DNA of 64,000 bases from contig JAXGXT010000001.1 in assembly GCA_040772665.1 (NCBI GenBank), positions 372,001 to 436,000 of the forward strand. The letters are read 5' to 3'. This document shows positions 1-8,041 of the stretch, piece by piece. Source of the DNA: JAXGXT01 sp040772665 (GTDB lineage Bacteria; Bacillota; Clostridia; Lachnospirales; Anaerotignaceae). Each line of letters opens with the position of its first letter. Positions within the stretch are counted from its first letter, which is position 1. The notes under the pieces are model-generated. The model saw only the letters and a program-made list of their open reading frames with translations, did no database searches and was not told the DNA's origin. The position numbers were made by a program, and so were the translations under genes.

Positions 1-864
1 GGCTCATCTGGTCATCATTATGAAGGGCAGATTAAATCAAAGTCCATAGAAGAAATAGATTTTTTCACAGCCCCTGGCATCGAAAGCTTTTATATAACAC
101 TTTGGAAAAACTTTGAAGACAGTCTTGCCTTTGAAATGATTTTGCCAAACGGCAACTCCACAGGTGTTGTGGGTGTTGAAAGCCAAAGCAAAACCGTTCT
201 TGACGGAAATCTTTCCGTAACAATAGTCTATGGGCAGCCAAGCCGCTATTCCGTCAATCAAGAAGTCTTTTTCAACATAGTCGCTACCTCCGGAACAATA
301 CGTTCAGGAATATGGAAGATACGAGTGATTTCAGACGTTATTGTAAGCGGTGGATTTAATGCATGGCTGCCAACCTCTGAAGAGGTAACCTCTGAAACAT
401 TTTTTACAGTTTCCTCATCCTATACTACAATGACAATACCCTCCACAGCAGACCGTATTATCTGTGTAGCAGGATATAATGACAGATTAAGAACAATAGC
501 CGAGTTTTCAGGAAGAGGGCATCTTAACCTTGCCATGCCAAACCCTGACATTGCCGCACCTGCGGTTAACATTGTAAGCACAAAAACAGGCGGCGGTTAT
601 GATGTTTTTACAGGCACAAGCATTGCGGCACCTTTTGTAACAGGCTCTGCGGCACTTATGATGCAATGGGGAATTGTAAACCAAAACGATCCTTTTCTTT
701 ACAGTGAGCGTGTCAGGGCATTTTTAAGAATAGGTGCAATGCGTGACCAAAGAGGTGTTTACCCCAACAGTTCATATGGGTATGGAACTCTTTGTTTAAG
801 CAACACAATGAGCTATTTGGAAAGATATAAATCGGGGAGTAGTGTATTATGGCGCCAGATATAG
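1..864 (+). CDS. Csp-type subtilisin-like serine protease, C-terminal part
   Basis: The reading frame is open from the first base, so the gene starts outside the window and 287 residues are visible. The S8 serine motif TGTSIAAPFVTG (Ser codon at 619-621) is intact, which indicates a catalytically competent protease domain; the Asp and His of the triad lie upstream and cannot be seen. The protein resembles the next gene closely in layout (same FNAWLP / YFAWLP and IICVAGYND / IVCGAYDHS regions), so the two are paralogues. In clostridia Csp proteases are spore proteins that cleave pro-SleC during germination, and the csp-csp-sleC order here supports that role by inference. The next gene starts 16 bases inside the end of this one, suggesting translational coupling. 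Confidence 0.85.
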   Translation, partial: GSSGHHYEGQIKSKSIEEIDFFTAPGIESFYITLWKNFEDSLAFEMILPNGNSTGVVGVESQSKTVLDGNLSVTIVYGQPSRYSVNQEVFFNIVATSGTIRSGIWKIRVISDVIVSGGFNAWLPTSEEVTSETFFTVSSSYTTMTIPSTADRIICVAGYNDRLRTIAEFSGRGHLNLAMPNPDIAAPAVNIVSTKTGGGYDVFTGTSIAAPFVTGSAALMMQWGIVNQNDPFLYSERVRAFLRIGAMRDQRGVYPNSSYGYGTLCLSNTMSYLERYKSGSSVLWRQI

Positions 865-2663
865 ATAATGCTGAAGTTGATGATATTGAAGTTGATGATA
901 TTGAAGTTGATAACCCAGAAGTTAACGATATTGAAATTGATAATGTTGAAATTGATGAAAATTCTTTGCCTTTAAGTGAGTTTATAAAACTTCCGACAAC
1001 AATAGATTTTAACATAATAAATTCAAGACGCTTTAGAGATTATGCCGCAACAAGGCCTTATTTAAAAATGGGAGAGCAAACCACGGCGGGCAACATTGTT
1101 GTATACACAAATATAGAAAATCTCGAGATGACTTTCAATGATTTCGGTCAGGATTTTGTAAGCTTTTTCCCTATAATTCTTTCTCCCTTAGACCAGCAGG
1201 TTAACTATGAAGCAGGAATAATTCAAGTTGTTAACCAGCCTTATTTAAGCCTTACAGGAAGAGGAGTTATAATTGGCTTTGTAGACACAGGAATTGACTA
1301 TACGAAGGATTCCTTTAAATTTGAAGATGGTTCTTCAAAAATATTAAGACTTTGGGATCAAACCATAGACGGAAAAAGGACACCTGATGTTCACTATGGC
1401 TCTGTATACACCCAAGAAGATATTACAGAGGCACTTAAAGCCGAAATGCCTTATGAAATCGTGCCCTCAATTGACGAGGATGGCCATGGAACATTTTTAG
1501 CCTCTGTTGCCGCAGGAAATGATTTGGCAGAGCTTACAGGCGCTGCGCCAAAGTCATATATTATGGCGGTTAAGCTAAGACGTGCACATGAATTTTATAT
1601 TGACAGGTTTCTTCTGCCAAAAGATAACCCAAACCTCTATCAATCCACAGACTTTCTTTTAGGCATGGATTTTATAGTAAATGCGGCGGCTGAAATGGGT
1701 ATGCCTGCTGTTATATGCATAGCCATGGGTTCAAACATGTCAGGGCATAACGGAAACACTCCTTTGGAAGAATACATTACCTTTATTTCACAACGCATAG
1801 GCTATGCCTTTGTAACTGCCGCAGGCAACGAAAGTAACGCAAGACACCACACACAAGGTGTAATTCAGGGAACGGGCGGCACAGATAACATCAGCATAAG
1901 GGTTGGAGCAGCAAACACCTCCTTTACCGTTACAATTTTCGGCGAGCCTTACGATAAGTTTTCCGTGGGAATAACCTCTCCCACAGGAGAAGTTGTGGCA
2001 AGACAGCCCTATAGAGCAGGATATACATACACAGAACGCCTTATATTTGAAAAAACCATTATAACAATAAATTACTTTAAAGATCTGAACATAATTATAG
2101 GTTTCAGAAACGCAACTCCGGGAATATGGGAAATCAATTTGTTTGGCGATGCAATAGTAAGCGGAAACTATTTCGCCTGGCTTCCCATAACAGGTCAGGT
2201 TAGTCCCCAGACGGAGTTTTTACATTCAGTTCCCGAATATACAATAGTTTTTCCCGCGACAAGCCTTCGCTCAATTGTCTGCGGCGCATACGACCATTCC
2301 GATAACAGTCTTTATGTTTCCTCGTCATGGGGGCCTACAAGACTTCCTCGAATGGCTCCTAATTTTGCGGCCCCCGGAGTAAATGTAAGGGGCATTTTTC
2401 CAAGCGGTGTTGGAAACATGACAGGCACAAGCGTTTCAGCCGCAATCACCGCCGGCGCTTCGGCAATGCTTTTGGAATGGGGAATTGTAAGAGAGAACAT
2501 AAGGTCTATGGACGGTGATCTTGTAAGAACACTGCTTATAAGCGGCAGTGTAAGAGAAGAGGGAATGATTTATCCAAACAACAAATGGGGATACGGGAAA
2601 TTAAATCTTTTAGGCACATTCCTATCCATAAGAGAGTCTGCACTTGAATATAATTTATCCTAA
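849..2663 (+). CDS. Csp-type subtilisin-like germination protease
   Basis: This is a 604-residue S8 family protease. The catalytic triad is complete: Asp146 in FVDTGID, His213 in DEDGHGT and Ser528 in MTGTSVSAA, with the oxyanion Asn327 in TAAGNES. Between His and Ser lies the long insertion typical of Csp proteins. An acidic stretch of six near-repeats of five residues opens the protein (residues 9-38). There is no export signal, as expected for a protein made in the mother cell and built into the spore. In Clostridium perfringens and C. difficile CspB activates pro-SleC, and this gene sits 17 bases before a sleC-like gene. The ATG is preceded by GGGGAG at 834-839 within the upstream coding region. 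Which Csp paralogue (A, B or C) it corresponds to cannot be settled by eye, but retained catalytic residues argue for a CspB-like active enzyme. Confidence 0.88.
   Translation: MAPDIDNAEVDDIEVDDIEVDNPEVNDIEIDNVEIDENSLPLSEFIKLPTTIDFNIINSRRFRDYAATRPYLKMGEQTTAGNIVVYTNIENLEMTFNDFGQDFVSFFPIILSPLDQQVNYEAGIIQVVNQPYLSLTGRGVIIGFVDTGIDYTKDSFKFEDGSSKILRLWDQTIDGKRTPDVHYGSVYTQEDITEALKAEMPYEIVPSIDEDGHGTFLASVAAGNDLAELTGAAPKSYIMAVKLRRAHEFYIDRFLLPKDNPNLYQSTDFLLGMDFIVNAAAEMGMPAVICIAMGSNMSGHNGNTPLEEYITFISQRIGYAFVTAAGNESNARHHTQGVIQGTGGTDNISIRVGAANTSFTVTIFGEPYDKFSVGITSPTGEVVARQPYRAGYTYTERLIFEKTIITINYFKDLNIIIGFRNATPGIWEINLFGDAIVSGNYFAWLPITGQVSPQTEFLHSVPEYTIVFPATSLRSIVCGAYDHSDNSLYVSSSWGPTRLPRMAPNFAAPGVNVRGIFPSGVGNMTGTSVSAAITAGASAMLLEWGIVRENIRSMDGDLVRTLLISGSVREEGMIYPNNKWGYGKLNLLGTFLSIRESALEYNLS
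873..962 (+). repeat. Six tandem 15-bp repeats coding an acidic pentapeptide
   Basis: Six consecutive 15-base units encode EVDDI, EVDDI, EVDNP, EVNDI, EIDNV and EIDEN. The first two units are identical at DNA level (GAAGTTGATGATATT) and later ones have drifted. They form the extreme N-terminus of the protease at 849, giving a strongly acidic leader ahead of the presumed prodomain. Confidence 0.85.
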
Positions 2664-2680
2664 CAGAGGGGGAATTTTTA

Positions 2681-3922
2681 ATGAGATATGCCGCCATTTC
2701 GGCCAAACAAAACACAACGGGAGGTTTCGGTAATCTTCAAGTAAGCACTTATCTTAATAATATTGCAACCCCCATAGAAGGGGCAATAGTAAGGGTTTAT
2801 GACCCGCAAAGCAATGAAATCATTGCAGAAGAAAAAACAAACGACCAAGGTCTTATCCCTGAACTGACACTGGCCTCACCGCCCATTGAATTTTCAATGA
2901 ACTATGACCAGCCAAGACCTTTTAATCAGTATAATGTTATAATTTCATACACCGACTATCCTGATATAAACGTTTTTAATGTTCAAATATATCCTGACAC
3001 AACGGCAATTCAGGAAACTGTTTTCATACCTGTTTTTGAAGATATTTATATTCCATATCCTGTTTTGTGGGGAGATTTTCCGCCGAAAATACCTGAGGCG
3101 GCAATTAAAAGGATGCCTTTCCCCACAAACCTTGTTGTTTTGCCTCAGCCTGTAATTCCAGAGCTTGTTGTTGTTCATGCAGGGGTTCCCGACGACAGAA
3201 CGGCACCGAATTATACAGTAACATATAAGGAATATGTTAAAAACGTGGCAAGCAGCGAGATTTATTCTTCATGGCCCCAAGAGGCTCTTAAAGCAAATAT
3301 ACTTGCCATACAATCTTTTGTTCTTAACAGAGTTTTCACAGAATGGTACAGAGGCAGAGGATATAATTTTACAATAACAAACTCCACAGCCTATGACCAG
3401 GCCTTTGTTTTTGGCAGAACAATATATCAAGAGGTTTCTGATGTTGTTGAAGAGCTTTTTACAACATACATTTCAAAACCTGATATTTTGCAGCCGCTTT
3501 TCACTCAATATTCCGACGGTCGGCGTGTTGTGCGTGACGGCTGGCTTAGCCAATGGGGTTCAAAAGAGCTTGCCGACACAGGGTATGATGCCCTTGCCAT
3601 TTTAAAAAACTACTATGGCAATGAAATAATACTTAAACAAGCCGAAAAAGTTCAGGGAATACCCATGTCTTTTCCCGGCGAGGTTTTAAAAATAGGCTCT
3701 ACGGGGGATGCAGTAACAATGCTTCAACAGCAGCTTAATGCAATTTCAAATAACTATCCTCTTATTCCAAAGGTAATAGTTGACGGAATTTACGGAGAAT
3801 CCACTGCTAATTCAGTGAAGGTTTTCCAAAGTGTTTTCAACCTTCCTCAGACGGGAGAGGCAAACTTCCCCACCTGGTATAAGCTTTCGGATGTTTATGT
3901 TGCAGTGCAAAAGCTGTCTTAA
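2681..3922 (+). CDS. sleC: Spore cortex-lytic enzyme SleC (pro-form)
   Basis: This 413-residue protein has the SleC layout: an N-terminal prepro region (about 1-151), a SpoIID-like lytic domain with the signature SSEIYSSWPQEALKANILA at residues 191-209 (Glu193 is the likely catalytic acid) and a C-terminal peptidoglycan-binding domain (about 343-405, with VDGIYGESTANSVKVFQ). SleC degrades spore cortex peptidoglycan after Csp proteases remove its propeptide. The junction at Leu151-Val152, just before VLPQPV and VVVHAGVP, matches where I recall the C. perfringens enzyme being cut, so it is a plausible activation site. The length is close to known SleC proteins. The gene follows the csp genes after 17 bases and has GAGGGGGAA as its ribosome binding site. 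Confidence 0.9.
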   Translation: MRYAAISAKQNTTGGFGNLQVSTYLNNIATPIEGAIVRVYDPQSNEIIAEEKTNDQGLIPELTLASPPIEFSMNYDQPRPFNQYNVIISYTDYPDINVFNVQIYPDTTAIQETVFIPVFEDIYIPYPVLWGDFPPKIPEAAIKRMPFPTNLVVLPQPVIPELVVVHAGVPDDRTAPNYTVTYKEYVKNVASSEIYSSWPQEALKANILAIQSFVLNRVFTEWYRGRGYNFTITNSTAYDQAFVFGRTIYQEVSDVVEELFTTYISKPDILQPLFTQYSDGRRVVRDGWLSQWGSKELADTGYDALAILKNYYGNEIILKQAEKVQGIPMSFPGEVLKIGSTGDAVTMLQQQLNAISNNYPLIPKVIVDGIYGESTANSVKVFQSVFNLPQTGEANFPTWYKLSDVYVAVQKLS

Positions 3923-3974
3923 ACAATGTAATAATTTTAATTGACAAATCTGCTCTCGCATTTTAAAAACAGTA

Positions 3975-4008
3975 AACGGCGGACAACAACCATCTGCTGT
4001 CCGCCGTT
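3975..4008 (+). terminator. Likely terminator after sleC
   Basis: A perfect 11-bp stem (AACGGCGGACA with TGTCCGCCGTT, 12-base loop) begins 53 bases after the sleC stop. It is GC-rich in an AT-rich spacer. No T tract follows, so it could instead protect the transcript end. Confidence 0.5.
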
Positions 4009-4365
4009 AATACCGCCCGCATTTCACAAGGTTTAAAAATGCTTTTTTAACACTTAAAAAAACACGAGCTTATTTTCTTTTGTACCTTTGGGATAAGATA
4101 AGAAAATATGTTTTTTAAAACATTTAATACATAAACGGCTTCATTTATAAAACTCAACCATTTATACTATAATGCTACTATAGCCAAAGCATCTTTGTCA
4201 ATATAACCTTTTAAAACTATATATTATATGTGATAACAATACCTTGTTTTTTGTTAATGTTTTATAGCTTAGTTTAATATATTGTTCATTTTAATAAACA
4301 TCCCACAAAACCTGTTATTTATTCCTTCTGATGTTAGACATTATGCTTCATAGCTTTGATGTTTT
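4009..4365. other. AT-rich gap between convergent sleC and HD gene
   Basis: Apart from the hairpin at 3975-4008, I see no ORF of useful length, no RNA gene and no clear repeat. The sequence is strongly AT-rich with short A and T runs. Confidence 0.6.
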
Positions 4366-4962
4366 TCATTTTATCTTTTCAAGAAAGGTTTTTGATATAT
4401 CTTCTTCTTCCTCATAATTCACTTTTCCCCTGCCCATTCTGTCACAAAACCCAAGCAATGCCAACTCCTTAACATCAACATTTTCCTTCATACCCTCTAT
4501 ATCTGCAAACTTCATATTTTTAACAACAAATAAAACCTGCATATGATAACGCACAAGATTTGACACTTCTTTTATAAACTCTTTCTTTTCACCAAAAAAG
4601 TCAAGAAACTCCTGGGAAAGCTGTTCTCCTTCTATGTCATGGTTATATGCTGTTATTTTTCCTTTTCTTTCTTTTGTTGTAACAGCCTTGCCTATGTCAT
4701 GAAGAAGTGCCGCCCACATTAACGCTCTTGGGTTTTTGCTTTTATGCTTTTCTTTTGCCGCCCAATCCACAACAAGCATTGTATGGTTTAAAACATTCCC
4801 TTCAGGGTGATGAATCGGCGATTGTTCGATTTTTTTAAGTCTTGAAATCATGTTTAGCGGATAAACGTCAAAATCACCCTTGGCAATGCTATTTATTAAA
4901 AACAAAGACGGTTTTAAATCTTCCGTTAAGTGCTTGTCTATTTCTAAAAATATTTCTTTCAT
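4366..4962 (-). CDS. HD-domain phosphohydrolase-like protein
   Basis: This is a 198-residue protein with an HD metal-dependent phosphohydrolase fold. The motifs are LNHTMLVVDWA, then WAALLHDIGK (the HD pair), YNHDIEGEQLS and a later LVRYHMQ histidine, the order seen in HDIG proteins and the C-terminal domain of some CCA-adding enzymes. No nucleotidyltransferase domain is attached. The substrate is unknown; small HD proteins of this type are often called predicted hydrolases. The start codon overlaps the stop of the small upstream ORF (4959-5102) as ATGA, so its translation is probably coupled to that ORF. Confidence 0.75.
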   Translation of the reverse strand: MKEIFLEIDKHLTEDLKPSLFLINSIAKGDFDVYPLNMISRLKKIEQSPIHHPEGNVLNHTMLVVDWAAKEKHKSKNPRALMWAALLHDIGKAVTTKERKGKITAYNHDIEGEQLSQEFLDFFGEKKEFIKEVSNLVRYHMQVLFVVKNMKFADIEGMKENVDVKELALLGFCDRMGRGKVNYEEEEDISKTFLEKIK

Positions 4963-5102
4963 CGTTTTGTGTTAGGCCCTAAGGCTTCTTTCTTAATGTT
5001 ATGGTCGATGGCTGAGGGTTTTGGAAGTTTGGCATTAACATTTTCTTTTATTATTTCTTTGTTTTTTCCGCTGAATTCATCTTCATTTTTAGAGTTTTTC
5101 AT
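4959..5102 (-). CDS. Small 47-residue hypothetical protein coupled to HD gene
   Basis: This short ORF starts at an ATG (5100-5102, complement) with a GAGGTG ribosome binding site six bases upstream. It ends with a TGA that overlaps the ATG of the HD-domain gene (ATGA). The product is hydrophilic, Lys/Asn/Glu-rich, without membrane segment or cysteine, and ends LGPNTKR. I cannot assign it to a known family. The good ribosome binding site and exact stop-start overlap make it more likely real than chance. The other strand here also has a 65-codon open frame, but that frame lacks a convincing ribosome binding site. Confidence 0.6.
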   Translation of the reverse strand: MKNSKNEDEFSGKNKEIIKENVNAKLPKPSAIDHNIKKEALGPNTKR

Positions 5103-5265
5103 GCTCTGCACCTCACAGTTTATAGTTTTTATATTTATGCTACTTAATTTTCTAAGCTATATATAGTTTGGCTTTATAACAGTTATATATTCTTTTTTGA
5201 AGCCGAATTTTGTGGTATAATATCCGCAAATTTCATTTGCGGGAGAGCGTAGACAAAGTCAAAAC
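5103..5265. other. Gap upstream of the small ORF, with a hairpin
   Basis: This holds AT-rich sequence and a hairpin at 5224-5242 (CCGCAAA / TTTGCGG) that opens the repeat region. An extended -10-like GTGGTATAAT lies just before the hairpin on the plus strand, without a clear -35. Confidence 0.5.
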
Positions 5266-5403
5266 CTTGAGGGCTTTGCCCTCAAACACCCACAAGGGTT
5301 TTACCCTTGACCCATCTAAAACCGCATGAATATGCGGTTTTGATAAAAGTTTTTGGTCTTGCTTTTTTCAAAAAGCAAGTGGGGTTGGGCAACGCCCAAG
5401 GTT
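5266..5403. repeat. Modular hairpin repeat, copy 1
   Basis: A run of short palindromes is joined by brief linkers: TTGAGGGCTTTGCCCTCAA, AAGGGTTTTACCCTT, AAAACCGCATGAATATGCGGTTTT, CTTGCTTTTTTCAAAAAGCAAG and TTGGGCAACGCCCAA. The same modules occur in the same order at 5631-5832. It is flanked by two related GCAAA-TTCATTTGCGG hairpins (5226 and 5418). Open frames crossing it are by-products of the palindromes. No transposase or target-site duplication was recognised. Confidence 0.8.
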
Positions 5404-5630
5404 TGTATTCAGTCTGCTGCAAACTTCATTTGCGGAAGAGCCTAAAGGCTCCTACCGCTGTTATCACAGCGGATTATACTACTCATAAAACTTTTCAAGT
5501 TTCATTCGTCCGTTGACAAAAGAAAATGTCAGCTCTGCTGCCGCTTTCTTTTGTTTTTATGGTATAATTATTGATTAATTAGATAAAGTGGATTTAATCA
5601 AAGTCTAAAGTTTGTTTTAATTAAAGATTT
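5404..5630. other. Spacer between the two hairpin repeats
   Basis: It contains further small hairpins (GAGCCTAAAGGCTC at 5438-5451, CCGCTGTTATCACAGCGG at 5455-5472). An extended -10 box TATGGTATAAT ends at 5568, oriented toward copy 2 and the PAP2 gene, without a good -35. No coding sequence is recognised. Confidence 0.5.
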
Positions 5631-5832
5631 TAGGGGCTTTGCCCCTAATAACCCCACAAGGGTTTCACCCTTTGAACCCATCCTAAAACCGCATAATTAT
5701 GCGGTTTTAACAAAAGTTTTATGGTCAGGAATTTGCTTCGCAAACCACAACTTCGTTGCGGCGACATTTATCTTTGTCGTTCCTACCCCGCTTTTTTCAA
5801 AAAGCGGATGGGTTTGGGCAAAGCCCAAGGTT
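5631..5832. repeat. Modular hairpin repeat, copy 2
   Basis: This is the second copy of the array seen at 5266-5403, with the modules TAGGGGCTTTGCCCCTA, AAGGGTTTCACCCTT, AAAACCGCATAATTATGCGG, CCGCTTTTTTCAAAAAGCGG and TTGGGCAAAGCCCAA. Between the third and fourth modules it has about 60 extra bases that are themselves three hairpins (TTTGCTTCGCAAA, CAACTTCGTTG, CGACATTTATCTTTGTCG). A duplicate of the last module follows at about 5847. Paired bases change together between copies (for example AGGGC/GCCCT to GGGGC/GCCCC), so the stems are maintained. Confidence 0.8.
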
Positions 5833-5911
5833 TAAGTTTGTTTGAGCAAAGCCCAAGGTCTTCAACAGCTCCGCCCAACTTTCTGCCAATTCGTTTTGAA
5901 AGGATAATAAA

Positions 5912-6406
5912 ATGAAAAATGATACACTTGTTAAAATAAATCTTTTCTTGAACAAAAATAAAACCCTTAAAAATACGGTTGTTTTTATTGATAAAGCTTC
6001 TCCGCTGGCTGTGATGATTATATTCTACTGCTCACTTGCTTTTCTTATGCTAAGCCTTGATATAAGAGCTTTGTTTTTTGCAGCCATACCTTGGGGCACG
6101 TTTTTTGTTGTTACCCTCATAAGAAAAAAACTAAATCATAAACGCCCCTTTGAAGAGCTTGAAATAGAACCCCTTTCCCCCCATTCAAAAGGAAAGGCAT
6201 GTCCAAGCAGACATGCCTCAAGCTCCGCAGTTATTTCTGCGGCAATGTATTATCTTTATCCGCCTTTAGGCATAGCAACCTCTTTCCTTTGCATTATAAT
6301 ATGCATTTCCAGAGTTTTAACAGGAGTCCACTATCCAAAGGATGTAATTTCAGGTGCCGTAATCGGAGGTCTTTTAGGCTATGCAGGCTTTTTTATACTG
6401 CTTTAG
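5912..6406 (+). CDS. PAP2-family membrane phosphatase
   Basis: This 164-residue membrane protein carries the three phosphatase motifs of the PAP2 superfamily: KKLNHKRPF (motif 1), CPSRHASS (motif 2, acid/base His) and SRVLTGVHYPKDV (motif 3, nucleophile His and Asp). Hydrophobic segments near residues 30-50, 53-68, 102-120 and 148-164 place the active site at the membrane. Relatives dephosphorylate undecaprenyl pyrophosphate, phosphatidate or phosphatidylglycerophosphate; the substrate here cannot be told. AAAGGATAA precedes the ATG. It converges with gpsA, only 14 bases away. Confidence 0.85.
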   Translation: MKNDTLVKINLFLNKNKTLKNTVVFIDKASPLAVMIIFYCSLAFLMLSLDIRALFFAAIPWGTFFVVTLIRKKLNHKRPFEELEIEPLSPHSKGKACPSRHASSSAVISAAMYYLYPPLGIATSFLCIIICISRVLTGVHYPKDVISGAVIGGLLGYAGFFILL

Positions 6407-6420
6407 CAAAAGCTTTTAAA

Positions 6421-7419
6421 CTATCTGACACCCTCAGGTTTCCCCTCACGCATCATAAGCTCCATAACAGCCTTGCGTGCATCTTTGCCCTCAAAAAGCA
6501 CTTTGTTAATCTGCTCGGTTATGGGCATGTCAACACCTAAACGCTTTGCCAAACCATATGCCGCATGGGCAGTGTTTACACCCTCCACAACCATCTTCAC
6601 TTCCTCAAGGGTTTCCTTAAGACTTTTCCCCTCTCCAAGCATAATGCCTGCACGTCTGTTTCTTGAGTGCATGCTTGTGCAGGTAACAATTAAATCCCCT
6701 ATTCCGCTAAGCCCGGCAAAAGTTTCGGCTTTGCCTCCCATGGCAATTCCAAGCCGTGAAATTTCAACCATTCCTCTTGTCATAAGTGCCGCTTTTGTGT
6801 TGTCACCAAAACCAAGCCCGTCACTCATCCCTGCGGCAAGGGCAATTACATTTTTCATGGCGGCACCCATTTCCATGCCAATCATGTCCTCGTTTGTATA
6901 AATTCTAAAATACGGGTTCATAAACTCCTCTTGAACCATTTTGGCAACACTCATATCCTTACAGGAAATGGCACAGGCTGTGGGTATGTCACGCCCCACC
7001 TCCTCAGCATGGCTTGGCCCAACAAGGGTGCAAACAAAACAGTCGGGCACACATTCTTCAATCACCTGGGAAAGACGTAAAAGTGTGTTCTCTTCTAAAC
7101 CCTTTGCCACATTAACAATAACCTGATCGGGCTGAACAAACCCTGAAATTCTATCCATTGTTTCCCTTACTGCCCTTGAAGGCACAGCAGATATAATTAT
7201 ATCTCTGCCTTTAACCGCATTTTCAATATCTGATGTGGCAACAATGTTATCTCCAAACCTTATATTAGGCAGGTACTTTTTGTTTTCTCTTTCTTCGTTA
7301 AGTTTTTCAGCCTCTTCCTTTTTACGGCTCCAAATCATAACGTCGTGACCGTATTTATCAAGCATAACCGCCAAGGCAGTTCCCCAGCTTCCGCTTCCTA
7401 TAACAGAAATACTTTTCAT
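6421..7419 (-). CDS. gpsA: NAD(P)H-dependent glycerol-3-phosphate dehydrogenase
   Basis: This 332-residue cytosolic enzyme reduces dihydroxyacetone phosphate to sn-glycerol 3-phosphate for phospholipid synthesis. It shows the N-terminal dinucleotide-binding GSGSWGTALA (8-17), the substrate-site Lys106 in VAKGLEE, the catalytic Lys189 in GAAMKNV and the GLSGIGDL segment. The length is normal. A GGAGG ribosome binding site lies at 7429-7433. It is the last gene of the rnhB-to-gpsA run and lies 12 bases after plsY, which uses its product. Confidence 0.95.
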   Translation of the reverse strand: MKSISVIGSGSWGTALAVMLDKYGHDVMIWSRKKEEAEKLNEERENKKYLPNIRFGDNIVATSDIENAVKGRDIIISAVPSRAVRETMDRISGFVQPDQVIVNVAKGLEENTLLRLSQVIEECVPDCFVCTLVGPSHAEEVGRDIPTACAISCKDMSVAKMVQEEFMNPYFRIYTNEDMIGMEMGAAMKNVIALAAGMSDGLGFGDNTKAALMTRGMVEISRLGIAMGGKAETFAGLSGIGDLIVTCTSMHSRNRRAGIMLGEGKSLKETLEEVKMVVEGVNTAHAAYGLAKRLGVDMPITEQINKVLFEGKDARKAVMELMMREGKPEGVR

Positions 7420-7431
7420 TTTAAAATCCTC

Positions 7432-8037
7432 CTAAGCTTTGCTTTTGCCAAAAAGCTTGTTTTCTGTTCCGCTTCTAAGCCTTTGTATGTTTGGCTTGTG
7501 TCTGTAAAATGCTAAAACCGCCAAAGCAAAAGCAACCAAAATATATTCTGCAGGCAGTTTAAAAATTAAAAACATAATTGGTATTGAAACAGAAAACCCA
7601 AGTGAACCCACAGACACAGTTTTGCTGATTAAAACACCGGCTATTCCAACTATGTATGTAACAACCGCAAACCAAGGGCTTATAACAAAGGAAAGCGAAG
7701 CAATCAGTCCTATTGTTGCGGCAATGCCTTTTCCCCCTTTAAAGCCTAAATAAAAGGGGAAATCATGGCCTAAAACAGCACCAACCGATGCATAAACTCC
7801 CGCCAGCGGATTGTTGAATATTTTATAACAAATGATAAAGGCAATAACCGACTTTAAAATATCACTTAAAAAGGTTATCGCTCCTGCCTTTTTTCCTAAA
7901 ACTCTAAGAGCATTGGTGGTTCCCAAGTTTCCGCTTCCATGCTGACGAATATCAACACGCATAATTTTTCCCACAACATAAGCAGATTGTATGCACCCTA
8001 TTAAATATCCTATAAGAACACCTATTATTCTAAACAT
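7432..8037 (-). CDS. plsY: Acyl-phosphate:glycerol-3-phosphate acyltransferase
   Basis: This 201-residue integral membrane enzyme transfers an acyl group from acyl phosphate to glycerol 3-phosphate, the first step of phosphatidic acid synthesis in Firmicutes. The conserved PlsY loops are visible: GSGNLGTTNALR (35-46), GHDFPFYLGFKGGKG in the middle and YRHKPNIQRL near the C-terminus. Five hydrophobic segments are predicted by eye. It is followed after 12 bases by gpsA, which makes its acceptor substrate, and it starts four bases after der. Confidence 0.95.
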   Translation of the reverse strand: MFRIIGVLIGYLIGCIQSAYVVGKIMRVDIRQHGSGNLGTTNALRVLGKKAGAITFLSDILKSVIAFIICYKIFNNPLAGVYASVGAVLGHDFPFYLGFKGGKGIAATIGLIASLSFVISPWFAVVTYIVGIAGVLISKTVSVGSLGFSVSIPIMFLIFKLPAEYILVAFALAVLAFYRHKPNIQRLRSGTENKLFGKSKA

Positions 8038-8041
8038 TTCT

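Noticed and set aside
713..1015. Minus-strand 100-codon frame rich in Ser, Ile and Thr
   Set aside because: It is the shadow of the acidic repeats of the csp gene.
4969..5166. Hydrophobic 65-codon plus-strand frame
   Set aside because: It lacks a ribosome binding site and overlaps the minus-strand 47-codon ORF, which has a good site and a coupled stop.
5513..5568. TTGACA at 5513 as -35 partner of TATAAT at 5563
   Set aside because: The spacing is 44 bases, far from 17.
5307..5915. Two short plus-strand open frames (about 65-70 codons) with a shared FFKK-GLG-AQGL sequence
   Set aside because: They are translations of the same hairpin repeat; similarity comes from the DNA repeat, and ribosome binding sites are poor.
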